Shown: positions 1 to 9,208, numbered from the stretch's first letter. The stretch is DNA of 64,000 nucleotides from Longimicrobium terrae (GCF_014202995.1 NZ_JACHIA010000002.1:262645-326644), one strand, 5' to 3'. Notes: generated from the letters alone by a model not told the origin. Program-made: numbers and translations.

Positions 1-149
1 GCCCGCGCCCCGTACGGCGAGTTGGAGGGAACAGCGGTCGCGGTGTCGTCGTCGATGGCCCGGTCGGCGGCGCCGGACGGGCCGCGGCCGCAGGCGGAAA
101 CCGCGATGGCGGCGGCAACAAGCAGGAAAGGGCGGATGGACCTCCGCAT
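1..149 (-). CDS. lipoprotein, N-terminal part only (runs off the window)
   Basis: The first 49 codons of a minus-strand gene are visible, starting at the ATG at 147-149. The N terminus has basic residues, a hydrophobic stretch and a lipobox V-S-A-C with the lipidated cysteine at residue 20, so the product is an exported lipoprotein. After the cysteine the sequence is polar and rich in G, D, A and T, as in a linker. The rest lies beyond position 1, so no function can be assigned. Confidence 0.6.
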   Translation of the reverse strand, partial: MRRSIRPFLLVAAAIAVSACGRGPSGAADRAIDDDTATAVPSNSPYGAR

Positions 150-254
150 CAACAGCTCCGTCGGGGGTTGCGTGCGCGCGTGGTTCTGGGGCAGGTGCCC
201 GCGCCCGGCGGGCGCAACGGCCATGCCACGCCCGCGCACGGCCCCGGATCGCCG

Positions 255-1334
255 TCAGGCGCTCAGGGGAAGCGCCTCCAGCCGGGCGGGCGGAACGGTG
301 TTCTCCATCTGGTCCGGCCGCCCGCGGAACCAGCGCGCGATCAGCAGAATTTCATCCACCTGGTGGCGCTGAACGAGAGTACTGGTGGGCTCGGGAAGGC
401 CGAAGTGCTCGTCGCACAACCGCTCCAGCCGCCGCCGCTCCGCCGCCGACTTCGGGGCCGTGACGGCGGCGCGCACGGTGCCGCGGCGCACCAGATACAC
501 GCGGTCGTCCTGGTCCACGCCGGGCACGCAGTACAGAAAGGTGAGCCCGTCCAGCGCCTCGCGCAGCCGGGCGAACTCGTCGCGCAGCGCCTCCAGCCGC
601 TGCAGCCGGTCGCGCAGCATTCCCGCGTACTCGTACTCCCAGCGCTCGGCGGCAGCGGTCATCCGCTCGTTGAGCCAGCGCAGCGGTTCGTCGGCCTTGC
701 CGTCCAGAAAGGCGCGGGCCAGGTCCACCCGGCGCATGTACTCCGTCTCGGCGCAGCGGCCGGCACAGGGGCCCAGGCACAGCTTCAGGTCAAAGCGGTG
801 GCAGCGCGGCGTGTGCTCCCACGAAAACAGGTCCGGCTGGTCGGCGAAGCGGATGGGCGTGTTGACGGGGCAGTCGCGCAGGCCCAGCAGGTCGTTCAAC
901 TCGCGGACGGCCTCTTCCACCCGCCGGCCGCCGCGGAACGGCCCGTAGTAGCTGGCCGCATCGTCGCTCACGGCGCTCACGACGTACAGCCGCGGCGCGC
1001 TGACGCCGGCGATCTTGAGGAACGAGTACCGCCCGTCGCGTTTGTGCTGCACGTTCATCCGCGGGCGGAAGCGCTTGATCATCTCCAGCTCGCGCAGAAG
1101 CGCCGCGAACTCGCTGGGCTCGTAGTCCCACGTGAGCGAGTGCGCGCCTTCGACGATGCGGTGCTGCTTGTCGCCGCGCTGGGCGCGAAAGTAGGTGAGC
1201 AGGCGCGTGCGCAGCGTCTTGCTCTTGCCCACGTACAGGACCTCGCCGTCCGTTCCCAGCCAGCGGTACACGCCGGGAATGTTGCGGGCCTCGCGCGCCA
1301 CGGTGCGCAGCGGATGAACGGGGGTGGACTTCAC
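255..1334 (-). CDS. UvrC-like GIY-YIG endonuclease lacking the C-terminal RNase H half
   Basis: The GIY-YIG nuclease domain spans about residues 20-100, with G-V-Y at 21-23 and YVGKSK at 34-39. It is followed by a cysteine-rich block (C178, C186, C190, C194) typical of UvrC and a UVR-type helical motif at about 204-250. The protein then stops at 359 residues, so the RNase H-like half that makes the 5' cut in UvrC is missing. This recalls Cho-type or polymerase-associated GIY-YIG proteins, though Cho lacks the UVR motif. A role in single-incision DNA repair is inference. The start is uncertain: the GTG at 1334 places the nuclease domain at the usual distance, but an ATG at 1415 would add 27 residues. 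Confidence 0.8.
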   Translation of the reverse strand: MKSTPVHPLRTVAREARNIPGVYRWLGTDGEVLYVGKSKTLRTRLLTYFRAQRGDKQHRIVEGAHSLTWDYEPSEFAALLRELEMIKRFRPRMNVQHKRDGRYSFLKIAGVSAPRLYVVSAVSDDAASYYGPFRGGRRVEEAVRELNDLLGLRDCPVNTPIRFADQPDLFSWEHTPRCHRFDLKLCLGPCAGRCAETEYMRRVDLARAFLDGKADEPLRWLNERMTAAAERWEYEYAGMLRDRLQRLEALRDEFARLREALDGLTFLYCVPGVDQDDRVYLVRRGTVRAAVTAPKSAAERRRLERLCDEHFGLPEPTSTLVQRHQVDEILLIARWFRGRPDQMENTVPPARLEALPLSA

Positions 1335-1720
1335 CTGCAGAGGGGGTGCGGCGGAGAACAAAAACCGAATCCCGCCAAAGCTAGTCTCAATCGTGCCCAA
1401 GCGAAAGAGCCGCATACGCCTGCGCCTGTCCCGGCCAGCGGGAGCACGGCCCGGCGCGGTCCGGAACACTTGATCCAATATTTAAGGCGGATAAGGATAG
1501 CGTGCCTTGAGCGCAGCCCGCGACGGGCTTCGGGACGCAACGGGGCAAAAAGAAGGATTTCGTGGCGTCCGGGCGAGTGTTTGCGCGGTCCGGAGTGAGG
1601 GAAGTCGCCAACGGAGCGACGGCTTGCGCACGGGGGCATAGTGGACGAGGCCCGGACGCATTACATTGCCCTAACCCCCATGACGGTCATCCGCCCCATC
1701 CGTTCCAGGAGTTTCGCCAG
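1335..1720. other. intergenic region between divergent genes
   Basis: The region separates the minus-strand nuclease from the plus-strand lipoprotein. An AT-rich patch at about 1476-1500, including the palindrome AAATATT, is the most likely site of divergent promoters. I see no convincing -35/-10 pair and no open frame that looks coding. Confidence 0.35.
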
Positions 1721-1966
1721 ATGAAGACGTACCGAATTCTGCTCGGCGCATCGTTGCTCGCCGTGCTGGGTGCCTGCGGCAGCAGCCCGACCGCTCCCAG
1801 CGCCGGCGCCGATGGCCGCGGATCGCGGAGCATCATCTCCGCGCCGGCCACCGCGCCTCAGGACACCACCGCGGCGCCCGTGCCGGCGCTTCGCGTGAAC
1901 TCCGATGCGGCGACCACCGCCCCGGCCGAGCGCGACAACGGCCTTCTCGGGTCCGGAGTGGGCTGA
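1721..1966 (+). CDS. small lipoprotein, 81 aa
   Basis: The ATG is preceded by the Shine-Dalgarno-like CCAGGAG at 1705-1711. The signal peptide ends in the lipobox L-G-A-C, with the lipidated cysteine at residue 19. The mature part is about 60 residues, low complexity and rich in A, T, P and S with no recognisable domain, so it is probably an unstructured envelope lipoprotein. A strong terminator follows 20 bp after the stop. The function is unknown. Confidence 0.65.
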   Translation: MKTYRILLGASLLAVLGACGSSPTAPSAGADGRGSRSIISAPATAPQDTTAAPVPALRVNSDAATTAPAERDNGLLGSGVG

Positions 1967-1986
1967 GTCGCGGGTGGCTGGTACGA

Positions 1987-2020
1987 AAGAAGGGCGGGGC
2001 CGCGAGGCCCCGCCCTTCTT
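1987..2020. terminator. bidirectional intrinsic terminator
   Basis: A perfect 15-bp stem (1987-2001 with 2006-2020) closes on a GCGA tetraloop. A and T residues flank it on both sides. It lies between the stop of the plus-strand lipoprotein and the stop of the converging TPR gene, so it probably serves both. Confidence 0.85.
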
Positions 2021-2041
2021 GCATTCCTGCCAGCCGGCCGG

Positions 2042-3322
2042 CTACACCAGCGCGGTGGTGAGCGTCCGGACCAGGTCTTCGGCGAGCGCGATGGACGGCT
2101 CGGACACCGAGGGAGACCGGCGCCGCACCTCCACGTCGCGATGGTGGCGCACCGAATCCAGCAGCGCTTCGGCGGTAAGCCGCACCTTGCCTTCCTGGCG
2201 GCGCGATCCGATCTCCAGCGCCTCGCGGGCAGCGGTTTCGGCCTTTTCCCACAGCGCGAGGCTGGCGGCGCCGTGCGCCAGGTCCAGCATCCCCTGCGCG
2301 GCGCGGTCATCCACCTGCTGGTTCTCGAGCAGGTCGTGGCATCCGTCCCACGCCTCGCGGAAGCCGTTGCGGTCACCCATGCCGCCGGTGGCGCGGGCAA
2401 GGCTTCCCAGCACCGTCAGACGGTCCGACGGCTCGGGCAGATGGGGGAGGAGCGAGGTAAGCACGGGCACCGCGCGGGCAAAGTGCCCCTGCGTGATCCA
2501 CCAGTACGCCACGTCCTGCGCCAGGCGCAGCTGCTTGGAGTTGCGGGGGCCGTACGCCTCGAACGCGGCCCGGGCAAGCTGCTGCGCGTCGTCGGGGCGG
2601 TTGGCTTCCACCATGACGGCGAACAGGTCGTGCAGCCCCACGCCCTCGATGGCGTGCAGGCTGTTGCGCTGGGCTGCCCGCACCGCGCGCAGCAGGAACC
2701 GGCGCGCGCCCGGCAGGTTGCCCCGCTGCATGTTGAGCCGGCCCAGGCCCACGAACGACTCGGCGTAGGTGGCCCAGTCGCCGATCTGGCGCGAAAGGGC
2801 CACGGCGCGGCGGAACCACGTTTCGGCGCGCGCGTACTCCGCGCGGCGGCGGGCCAGCTTGCCCACGGCGAACGCGATGACCGGATCGGCCGGCGTCACG
2901 GTGGAGGCGGCCTGCGAAAAGGAGAGCGCCGTGGTGAGCAGCCCCTGCTCATCCGCCCACTGCGCGATGCCGCGGCAGGCGAGGGCGACCGTTTCCTCGG
3001 GGATGCGGGTGGGCTCGCCCAGCATGCGGGCAAGGACCGTGAGGGCTTCTTCCAGTTCCGGGTCCGGCGCGCAGGCCATCACCATGGCCATGCGCTGCGG
3101 CTCCGCTTCCGGCGCGAACAGTGCGCCCCTTTCTTCTTCCGGTGCTTCCGCCCACAGAAGGGCGTCGCGCAGGGACTGCCAGAGCAGCAGTCCCCTTTCC
3201 CCCGAAACCTCGTCCAGAACGCCCAATCCTTCAAACACCTCGTCGCCGCGCTTGAGCGCGGGCGGAACGCGCCACCGACGCTGGGTCTTGCGGCGAGGAA
3301 CCCGGAATTTGCGTTCTTGCAT
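2042..3322 (-). CDS. tetratricopeptide-repeat protein
   Basis: The 426-residue soluble protein has a basic N terminus (about residues 1-20). A long series of helical pairs follows, with TPR spacing best seen around residues 130-370 (A-x-x-W-F-R-R-A-V-A-L-type helices and G-x-G-x-L turns). There is no signal peptide, membrane segment or enzymatic domain, so it is likely a cytoplasmic scaffold; partners are unknown. The ATG at 3322 is preferred because a GTG at 3352 adds only a short non-conserved tail. A TATAAT-like -10 lies 48 bp upstream. Confidence 0.75.
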   Translation of the reverse strand: MQERKFRVPRRKTQRRWRVPPALKRGDEVFEGLGVLDEVSGERGLLLWQSLRDALLWAEAPEEERGALFAPEAEPQRMAMVMACAPDPELEEALTVLARMLGEPTRIPEETVALACRGIAQWADEQGLLTTALSFSQAASTVTPADPVIAFAVGKLARRRAEYARAETWFRRAVALSRQIGDWATYAESFVGLGRLNMQRGNLPGARRFLLRAVRAAQRNSLHAIEGVGLHDLFAVMVEANRPDDAQQLARAAFEAYGPRNSKQLRLAQDVAYWWITQGHFARAVPVLTSLLPHLPEPSDRLTVLGSLARATGGMGDRNGFREAWDGCHDLLENQQVDDRAAQGMLDLAHGAASLALWEKAETAAREALEIGSRRQEGKVRLTAEALLDSVRHHRDVEVRRRSPSVSEPSIALAEDLVRTLTTALV

Positions 3323-3369
3323 GATGGTCTGGCGGGGGGAGGGGAGGGTCACCGACGAAGATTTGTCGA

Positions 3370-3375
3370 ATTATA
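3370..3375 (-). promoter_or_regulatory. putative -10 box of the TPR gene
   Basis: On the minus strand this reads TATAAT, in an AT-rich island within otherwise very GC-rich DNA. It lies about 48 bp upstream of the start at 3322. No good -35 is present at 17 bp, so the promoter call rests on the -10 alone. Confidence 0.45.
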
Positions 3376-3507
3376 ATGTAGCAGTTCAAAAAAGCCAGTG
3401 ATACGCCACACGATGGCGTGAAAGTAGTCGATGTTCATCCTCTCTGGATTCCGGCATCCATCCCCCTCCTGCGTCCTCCGTGCATCAACTCCGGCCCTGG
3501 ACGCGCA

Positions 3508-4323
3508 TCAACTCTGGCAGGCGCCGCAGAAGAAAGTGGAGCGTCCGCCCTGCACGATCCGCTCGATCGGCGCGGCGCAGACGGGGCAGGGTTCGCCCTC
3601 CTGGTCGTACACCTGCAGCCGCGCCGCAAAGCCGCCGCGCTCGCCCCGCGCGTCGCGGTAGTCCAGAAAGGTGGTGCCGCGGTGCTCGATGGCGTCGCCC
3701 AGCACGCGGCGCACGCCGGCCACCACGCGCTCCGCCTCGTCCGCGGTGAGCGAGTTGGCGGGACGGCGCGGATCCACCCCGGCGCGGAACAGCCCTTCGC
3801 TGGCGTAGATGTTTCCCACGCCCACGACACGTGCCTGGTCCATCAGCCACGTCTTTACCGCAACGCGCGAGCGCGCCGCCTTCTCCAGCAGCCACTCCGC
3901 CGTGAAGTCGTCCGACAGCGGCTCCACGCCCAGTTCGCCGTCCCACGCGCGCCAGGCGTCCTCGCCCACGATCCACAGCCGGCCAAAGCGGCGCGCGTCG
4001 TGGTAGCGCAGTTCGCGCCCGCCGTCCAGCGCGATGCGCACGCCCAGGTGGCCCGTCTCTTCCTCGCCCTCGCGCGCCACGAGCAGGCGGCCCGTCATCC
4101 CCAGGTTGACGAGCAGGCGCTCGCCGCCCAGGTCGGTGACGATGTTCTTGGCGCGCCGCGTCACCCCGCGGATCTTCTTCCCCTTGAGGCGCGCGGCGAA
4201 CTCGTCCGCCGATTCGCCTTCGATGAGGTCCGGGCGCAGGACGGTGACGCCGCGCACCTTGGCGCCGGGAAGCAGGTGCGACAGGTCGCGGACGATGGTC
4301 TCGACTTCCGGAAGCTCAGGCAT
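3508..4323 (-). CDS. mutM: formamidopyrimidine-DNA glycosylase (Fpg/MutM)
   Basis: Base-excision repair enzyme that removes oxidised purines such as 8-oxoguanine and nicks the abasic site. The hallmark N terminus M-P-E-L-P-E-V-E is present, with the catalytic proline at 2 and glutamate at 3. It is followed by the beta-sandwich and the helix-two-turn-helix region. The C-terminal zinc finger has cysteines at 246, 249, 266 and 269. At 271 residues it is full length. Its start overlaps the end of purD by 8 bp, so the two are probably co-transcribed and translationally coupled. Confidence 0.97.
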   Translation of the reverse strand: MPELPEVETIVRDLSHLLPGAKVRGVTVLRPDLIEGESADEFAARLKGKKIRGVTRRAKNIVTDLGGERLLVNLGMTGRLLVAREGEEETGHLGVRIALDGGRELRYHDARRFGRLWIVGEDAWRAWDGELGVEPLSDDFTAEWLLEKAARSRVAVKTWLMDQARVVGVGNIYASEGLFRAGVDPRRPANSLTADEAERVVAGVRRVLGDAIEHRGTTFLDYRDARGERGGFAARLQVYDQEGEPCPVCAAPIERIVQGGRSTFFCGACQS

Positions 4324-5608
4324 CAGTCCCTCCGCGTGCGGCCTCGCGCCAGCCGATGTCGCGGCGCAGCAGCCGGCCGTCGTAGTGAATGGTTTCCGCG
4401 GCCTCGCGGCTGCGTGCGGCCGCCTGCGAGACCGTGGGTGCGATGGCGGTGACGGCCATCACCCGTCCGCCGGAGGTCACCAGCGTGCCGTCCGCCTCGC
4501 GCCGGGTGCCGGCGTGAAAGACGACGACGTCCTCCATCCCGTCCACCTCGGGCGGGATGCGGATGGGAACGCCGGTCCGGTAGTCGCCGGGATAGCCGCC
4601 GCTGGCGAGCACCGTGGTGGCCGCCGCGCCGGGGTGCCAGTCGAGCGTCATTCCCGCGATGGGCTGGCCGCGGGCGATGGCCAGCATGGGCTCCAGCAGC
4701 GACGAGCGGAGCAGGGGAAGCACCACCTGCGTTTCCGGATCGCCGAAGCGGCAGTTGAACTCCACCACGCGCGGACCGGTCGGCGTCAGCATCAGCCCCG
4801 CGTACAGGAGGCCGCGGAACGGATATCCTTCCTCCGCCATCGCGGCGACCGTGGGGCGCAGGATCTCGCGCTCCACCTGCTCCATCAGCTCCGGCGTGGC
4901 GAGCGAGACGGGGGCGTAGGCGCCCATTCCGCCGGTGTTGGGGCCCGTTTCGCCCTCGCCCACGCGCTTGTGGTCCTGCGCGGGGAGCATGGCGATCACG
5001 TTTTCGCCATCCGTCAGGGCAAAGACGCTGAGCTCCTCGCCGGTCATCCGCTCTTCGACCACGACCTGCTCGCCCGCGGCTCCGAACGCGCCCTCCGCCA
5101 TGGTTTCGCGCAGCGCGGCGGCGGCTTCCTCGGCGTTGTCGCACACGATGACGCCCTTGCCGGCGGCCAGCCCGGACGCCTTGACCACCACGGGCCCGCC
5201 GAGCGCGCGCACGTACGTTTCCGCTTCGGCCAGGCTCTCGAAGACGCGGAAATCGGCGGTGGGAATGCCGTGGCGCGCCATGAGCCCCTTGGCGAACGCC
5301 TTGGACGATTCGATGCGCGCGGCCTCGCGCGACGGGCCGAAGACCGCCAGGCCGTGGTTGGCGAAATGGTCCGCGATCCCTTCCGCCAGCGGCGCCTCGG
5401 GGCCGATGATGGTGAGGTCGATGGCGTTCTGCTCCGCCCAGCCGGCCAGCGACTGCATCTCCGCCGGGGCGAGGGGGATGGCCTGCGCCAGCGCGTCCGT
5501 GCCGCCGTTTCCGCCGGTGATGAACAGTTCCGCATCGGGCGCGTCGCGCCGCAGCTTCCACAGGAGCGCGTGCTCGCGCCCGCCGTTTCCAACCACCAGG
5601 ATCTTCAA
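4316..5608 (-). CDS. purD: phosphoribosylamine--glycine ligase
   Basis: Second step of de novo purine synthesis: ATP-dependent joining of glycine to phosphoribosylamine. The N terminus carries GNGGREHAL. The ATP-grasp core has KASGLAAGKGV, NTGGMGAY and the metal-binding EFNCRFGDPE. The start is a TTG at 5608, directly before the K-I-L-V-V-G strand that opens the family; upstream in-frame sequence is not PurD-like. That gives 430 residues, the usual length. The gene leads an operon with mutM; no other pur genes are nearby. Confidence 0.95.
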   Translation of the reverse strand: MKILVVGNGGREHALLWKLRRDAPDAELFITGGNGGTDALAQAIPLAPAEMQSLAGWAEQNAIDLTIIGPEAPLAEGIADHFANHGLAVFGPSREAARIESSKAFAKGLMARHGIPTADFRVFESLAEAETYVRALGGPVVVKASGLAAGKGVIVCDNAEEAAAALRETMAEGAFGAAGEQVVVEERMTGEELSVFALTDGENVIAMLPAQDHKRVGEGETGPNTGGMGAYAPVSLATPELMEQVEREILRPTVAAMAEEGYPFRGLLYAGLMLTPTGPRVVEFNCRFGDPETQVVLPLLRSSLLEPMLAIARGQPIAGMTLDWHPGAAATTVLASGGYPGDYRTGVPIRIPPEVDGMEDVVVFHAGTRREADGTLVTSGGRVMAVTAIAPTVSQAAARSREAAETIHYDGRLLRRDIGWREAARGGTDA

Positions 5609-5908
5609 CCGTTGCGCCTGTCCGGGGTGTAGGCCATGGGAGCCGCCAACGTACGCATCCCCCGTCCCGCGATCAACGCCTGCACGCGCGTTCGGGTGAT
5701 AATCGTCCGTCGTCACGGTCGATCTGTCGGTGACGAGCGGAAGAATTCCGGCTGGCGACCTCCGTGGTGGCGGAAGGTGATCGTCAGATTCGGGCGGAGT
5801 CGTCGCCCTCTCGACCGTCATCCGCGCCTTTGTGATATGCGAAAACGGGAGGCGATCATCAACCGCAGCCCGTGTGTCGTCCAGAACCCGCGCCCGCCGC
5901 CATTCCGC
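5609..5908. other. intergenic, no gene recognised
   Basis: Region upstream of purD. It contains scattered GATCGTC and GTGATA-like words but no open frame with coding character and no clear promoter. Its right end runs into a palindromic repeat element. Confidence 0.3.
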
Positions 5909-6136
5909 AGGATGACATGTTGTTGCAGGGATATCAGTTGCCACGCCCAGCCATGTCATCCTGAGAGAGCGTGCGCCGGCCTCTCCATAACGCCGAACCC
6001 TGCGCGACCGAAGGATCTACCATCCGCCGAGCCAACCCCGCGACACGCACGCCCGTTCTGGCGGGGAAAGCAGATCCTTCGTCGGCGCCAGAGTTCGGCG
6101 GGTAGGCTGCATCGTCTGGCGCCTTCTCAGGATGAC
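5909..6136. repeat. nested palindromic intergenic repeat
   Basis: The outer arms GTCATCCTGAG (5955-5965) and CTCAGGATGAC (6126-6136) are perfect inverted copies. Inside them CGAAGGATCT (6009-6018) and AGATCCTTCG (6072-6081) form a second inverted pair. A third arm, AGGATGACATG at 5909-5919, pairs with CATGTCATCCT at 5952-5962. The nested layout is that of a mobile palindromic element, and similar 'CATCCTGAG ... GAAGGATCT' units occur in many bacterial intergenic regions. It encodes nothing. Confidence 0.7.
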
Positions 6137-6452
6137 GCCTCGCGGCGTGAGCCGTCCGTAGGGCAGATCTGTGCTAGAATATCATGGGGGTTTCTCGATC
6201 CCACCGGCCGCTGACGCCGTCGGGGAGAGCAGGGAACAGGGGTGGCGCGAATCCACAGGCAGCGCCTCGCCGACCCTCGTCCACACACGACAAACCGGTG
6301 TGGAACGATGGTTGACCAACCGCGAGCCCCGCGATAGGTTTACGCGATTCCGCGCGCGCCCCGACGGCGTGCGCGGACCTGTTTCGCGTCCAGTCCGGGA
6401 TCATGCGGCCCGCCGCCGTCCCGTCCTCCCAATCGACTCAGAGGGTCCCCGC

Positions 6453-7145
6453 ATGGCTTCGTCCACCGCCGCCCGTTCCCGCAAGCTGCAGAACTCGCTG
6501 AACTCCGACGACGCCGCGGCGCTTCGCGCGGCCGAGCTGGCCCAGTGGGCGCGCCGCAACGCGAAGGTGGTTCTTACCATCGCCGGGATCGTGGCCGTGC
6601 TGGTCATCGGCTACGTGTACTACCGCATGGACCGCGCGCGCCGCGGCAGTGAGGCCGCCGCCGCGTACCTTGCCCTCAGCCAGAACCCCACGGTGGCCAC
6701 GGCCGCCGGCGCCTCGCAGGTGCAGGAGTTCATCAAGAAGCACGGGGGCAGCCAGGAAGCCGACGAAGCGCGCATGCTGCTGGCCGAGATCCGCATGAAC
6801 GCCGGCCAGCCCAAGCAGGCCGTGGAGGCGCTGCTGCCCCTGACGGAAAAGGATGGCCCCATGGCCGCGCAGGGCGCCATGATGCTGGGCGCCGCGCACG
6901 CGCAGGCCGGCGACCGCGCCGCCGCCATCAAGGCGTTCGAGAAGGCCGCCGAAACCGCGCCGCTGCCGTACCAGCGCGTGGAAGCGCTGGGCCAGGCCGC
7001 GCTGATGCACGAGCAGAACAACGACTTCAAGGGCGCCGCCGCCATCTACACCCGCCTGCTGGCGGACGCGGACGAAGGCTCGCCCCAGGCCACCGTGCTG
7101 CAGATGCGCCTGACCGAAGCCCAGGCGCGGGCAGGCGGCCGCTGA
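6453..7145 (+). CDS. membrane-anchored TPR protein (YfgM-like)
   Basis: The 230-residue protein has a short charged N terminus and one membrane segment at about residues 40-58. A periplasmic domain of TPR-like helices follows to the C terminus. This is the layout of YfgM, an ancillary partner of the SecYEG translocon and of periplasmic chaperones. The ATG at 6453 is chosen because AGAGGG lies 8 bp upstream and the longer in-frame extension has no family character. The gene lies 20 bp before lgt; a shared role in export and lipoprotein maturation is plausible but inferred. Confidence 0.75.
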   Translation: MASSTAARSRKLQNSLNSDDAAALRAAELAQWARRNAKVVLTIAGIVAVLVIGYVYYRMDRARRGSEAAAAYLALSQNPTVATAAGASQVQEFIKKHGGSQEADEARMLLAEIRMNAGQPKQAVEALLPLTEKDGPMAAQGAMMLGAAHAQAGDRAAAIKAFEKAAETAPLPYQRVEALGQAALMHEQNNDFKGAAAIYTRLLADADEGSPQATVLQMRLTEAQARAGGR

Positions 7146-7165
7146 CCGCGGCCGCTTTCGCTCCC

Positions 7166-8155
7166 ATGAAGGCGGCGGCCCTGCTGGGCCTGATCGAGAT
7201 CCCGTATCCCCACGTTGACCCGGTGGCGCTTCAGCTGCCGTTCGGGTTGGCGGTCCGGTGGTACGGGATCAGCTTCATGGTGGCATTCGGCGCCGGGTAC
7301 TGGCTCATGCGCCGCCTGGCCGCGCGGGGCTTCGTAAAGCTGACGGCGGACCAAGTGGGCGACCTGCTCTTTGCGCTGATCGTGGGCGTGATTCTGGGCG
7401 GCCGGCTGGGGTACGTGCTGTTCTACGAGTTTCCCAACTTCGCCGCGCATCCGGAGCGCATCATCCGCATCTGGGAGGGCGGCCTGTCGTTTCACGGCGG
7501 GCTGGCGGGCGCGGTGGCGGCGCTGGCGTACTTCGGGCGCAAGCACGGAATTCCGCTGCTGCGGCTGGGAGACGGGCTGTCGCTGGTGGCCACGCCGGGG
7601 ATTCTGTCCGTGCGGATGGCCAACTTCATCAACGGCGAGCTGTACGGCCGGGTGACGACGGACGCGGTGCCCTGGGCCATGCGCTTTCCCACGGATCCGG
7701 TCGCCCGCAAGCTGCTGGGCGCGGAGAACGCGCGGGGGCTGCGGGCGCGGGAGCAGGCGCTGGAGGCCGCGTACGATTCCGGACTGTGGGACCAGGTGCG
7801 GTCGCAGGTGCCGCTCCGCCATCCCTCGCAGCTGTACGAGGGGCTGCTGGAAGGGCTGGTCCTGGGACTGATTCTGTGGGGCGTCTTCACCTGGACGCGC
7901 CGGCGGGGAATCCTTCTGCCGGACGGGACGATCGGGGGGATGTTTCTGCTGGGGTACGGCCTGTTCCGCTCGTTCGTGGAGCTGTTCCGCCAGCCGGACG
8001 CGCAGTTCACGGACAGCGGCGACAAGCTGGGCACGGTGCTGGGCCCGCTCACCATGGGGCAGACGCTGAGCATGGTGATGATCGGCATCGGGCTGTTTCT
8101 GGTCATCCGCGGGGTACGCCACGTACGTTCCACGCCACGAGCGACGATGGTCTGA
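7166..8155 (+). CDS. lgt: prolipoprotein diacylglyceryl transferase
   Basis: Integral membrane enzyme that moves diacylglycerol from phosphatidylglycerol to the lipobox cysteine of prolipoproteins. Diagnostic motifs are visible: GGRLGYVLFYE, WEGGLSFHGG, R-x-A-N-F-I-N-G-E-L-Y-G and HPSQLYE. There are about seven hydrophobic segments over 329 residues. The stretch between N-G-E-L-Y-G and HPSQLYE is somewhat longer than usual and charged. Several lipoproteins in this window are its likely substrates. A strong terminator follows. Confidence 0.96.
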   Translation: MKAAALLGLIEIPYPHVDPVALQLPFGLAVRWYGISFMVAFGAGYWLMRRLAARGFVKLTADQVGDLLFALIVGVILGGRLGYVLFYEFPNFAAHPERIIRIWEGGLSFHGGLAGAVAALAYFGRKHGIPLLRLGDGLSLVATPGILSVRMANFINGELYGRVTTDAVPWAMRFPTDPVARKLLGAENARGLRAREQALEAAYDSGLWDQVRSQVPLRHPSQLYEGLLEGLVLGLILWGVFTWTRRRGILLPDGTIGGMFLLGYGLFRSFVELFRQPDAQFTDSGDKLGTVLGPLTMGQTLSMVMIGIGLFLVIRGVRHVRSTPRATMV

Positions 8156-8166
8156 TCCGGCTTGCG

Positions 8167-8191
8167 AAGGCGCGCTTCGGCGCGCCTTTTT
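8167..8191 (+). terminator. rho-independent terminator after lgt
   Basis: A perfect 9-bp stem (8167-8175 with 8180-8188) with a TTCG tetraloop is followed directly by a T run. Confidence 0.9.
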
Positions 8192-8245
8192 CGTTGCGGC
8201 ACCGGACGACGATCATCCACCACACCCCAACACCTCACGACACCG

Positions 8246-9208
8246 ATGGGCGCAGGACACGATCACGGCGGCGGCCACTCGCATGGGGGCCACTCGCACG
8301 GAGGCCACTCGCACAGCCATGCGGCGGGCGCCAACACGCGCCGGCTGAAGCTTACGCTGGTGCTGGCGGCCGGGTACCTGGTTGCGGAGGTGGTGGGCGG
8401 GATCGTGGCCAACTCGCTGGCGCTGCTGGCGGACGCGGGGCACATGCTGAGCGACGTGGGCGCGCTGGCGCTGTCGCTCTTCGCCATGTGGATGGCGCAG
8501 AAGCCGGCGACGGCGCGGCGCACGTACGGCTACTACCGCACGGAGATCCTGGCCGCGCTGGCCAACTCGGCCACGCTGATCGGCGTGTCGCTGTTCATCT
8601 TCGCGGAGGCGATCCAGCGGTTCCGGCATCCCGAGCCGGTGATGGGCGTGACGGTGATGTGGATCGCGGTGGGCGGGCTGATCGTGAACCTGGCGGGAAT
8701 GGTGATTCTGCACGGCGGCCGCGACCAGAGCATGAACATCCGCGGCGCGTGGCTGCACCTGATGACGGACGCGCTCGGGAGCGTGGGCGCCATCGCGGGC
8801 GGCGCGCTGATCTGGGCATTCGGGTGGAGGTGGGCGGACCCGGCGGTGTCGGTCGCCATCGCCATCCTGGTCCTGTACTCCTCGTGGGACCTGCTCAAGG
8901 AGAGCGTGTCGGTGCTGCTGGAGGGGGCGCCGGGCCACATCGACGTCAACGCGGTGCGCGGGGCCATGATGGAGGTGGCGGGGGTGGAGGACGTGCACGA
9001 CCTGCACGTGTGGACCATCACGAGCGGGATGGATGCGCTGAGCGCGCACGCGGTGGTGAACGACGTGGCGGGGCGGCGGCCGGCGTCGGAGATTCTGTAT
9101 GATCTGCACTGCATGCTGCATGACCGCTTCGGCCTGCACCACCTGACCATCCAGATCGAGCCGAGGCAGTTCGAGGAGCACACCTGCGCGGCGCTGGCGG
9201 GGGCGTAA
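8246..9208 (+). CDS. cation diffusion facilitator (zinc-type) transporter
   Basis: Proton-coupled efflux of zinc or related divalent metals across the inner membrane, as in CzcD/ZitB. The first 28 residues are a histidine-glycine run (H-S-H-G-G repeats) typical of metal-sensing tails. Six membrane segments follow, with the metal-site motif H-M-L-S-D in TM2 and H-L-M-T-D in TM5. A C-terminal cytoplasmic domain carries V-H-D-L-H-V-W. The length of 320 residues is normal. No metal regulator is adjacent. Confidence 0.92.
   Translation: MGAGHDHGGGHSHGGHSHGGHSHSHAAGANTRRLKLTLVLAAGYLVAEVVGGIVANSLALLADAGHMLSDVGALALSLFAMWMAQKPATARRTYGYYRTEILAALANSATLIGVSLFIFAEAIQRFRHPEPVMGVTVMWIAVGGLIVNLAGMVILHGGRDQSMNIRGAWLHLMTDALGSVGAIAGGALIWAFGWRWADPAVSVAIAILVLYSSWDLLKESVSVLLEGAPGHIDVNAVRGAMMEVAGVEDVHDLHVWTITSGMDALSAHAVVNDVAGRRPASEILYDLHCMLHDRFGLHHLTIQIEPRQFEEHTCAALAGA

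Noticed and set aside
168-1598. Long plus-strand frame opposite the UvrC-like gene
   Set aside because: No domain or signal is visible and the composition is that of a reversed GC-rich coding strand. The minus strand carries clear GIY-YIG and UVR motifs.
7258-9102. 614-codon plus-strand frame across lgt and the CDF transporter
   Set aside because: It is a shifted frame through two real genes and their terminator. Both genes have intact motifs in other frames.
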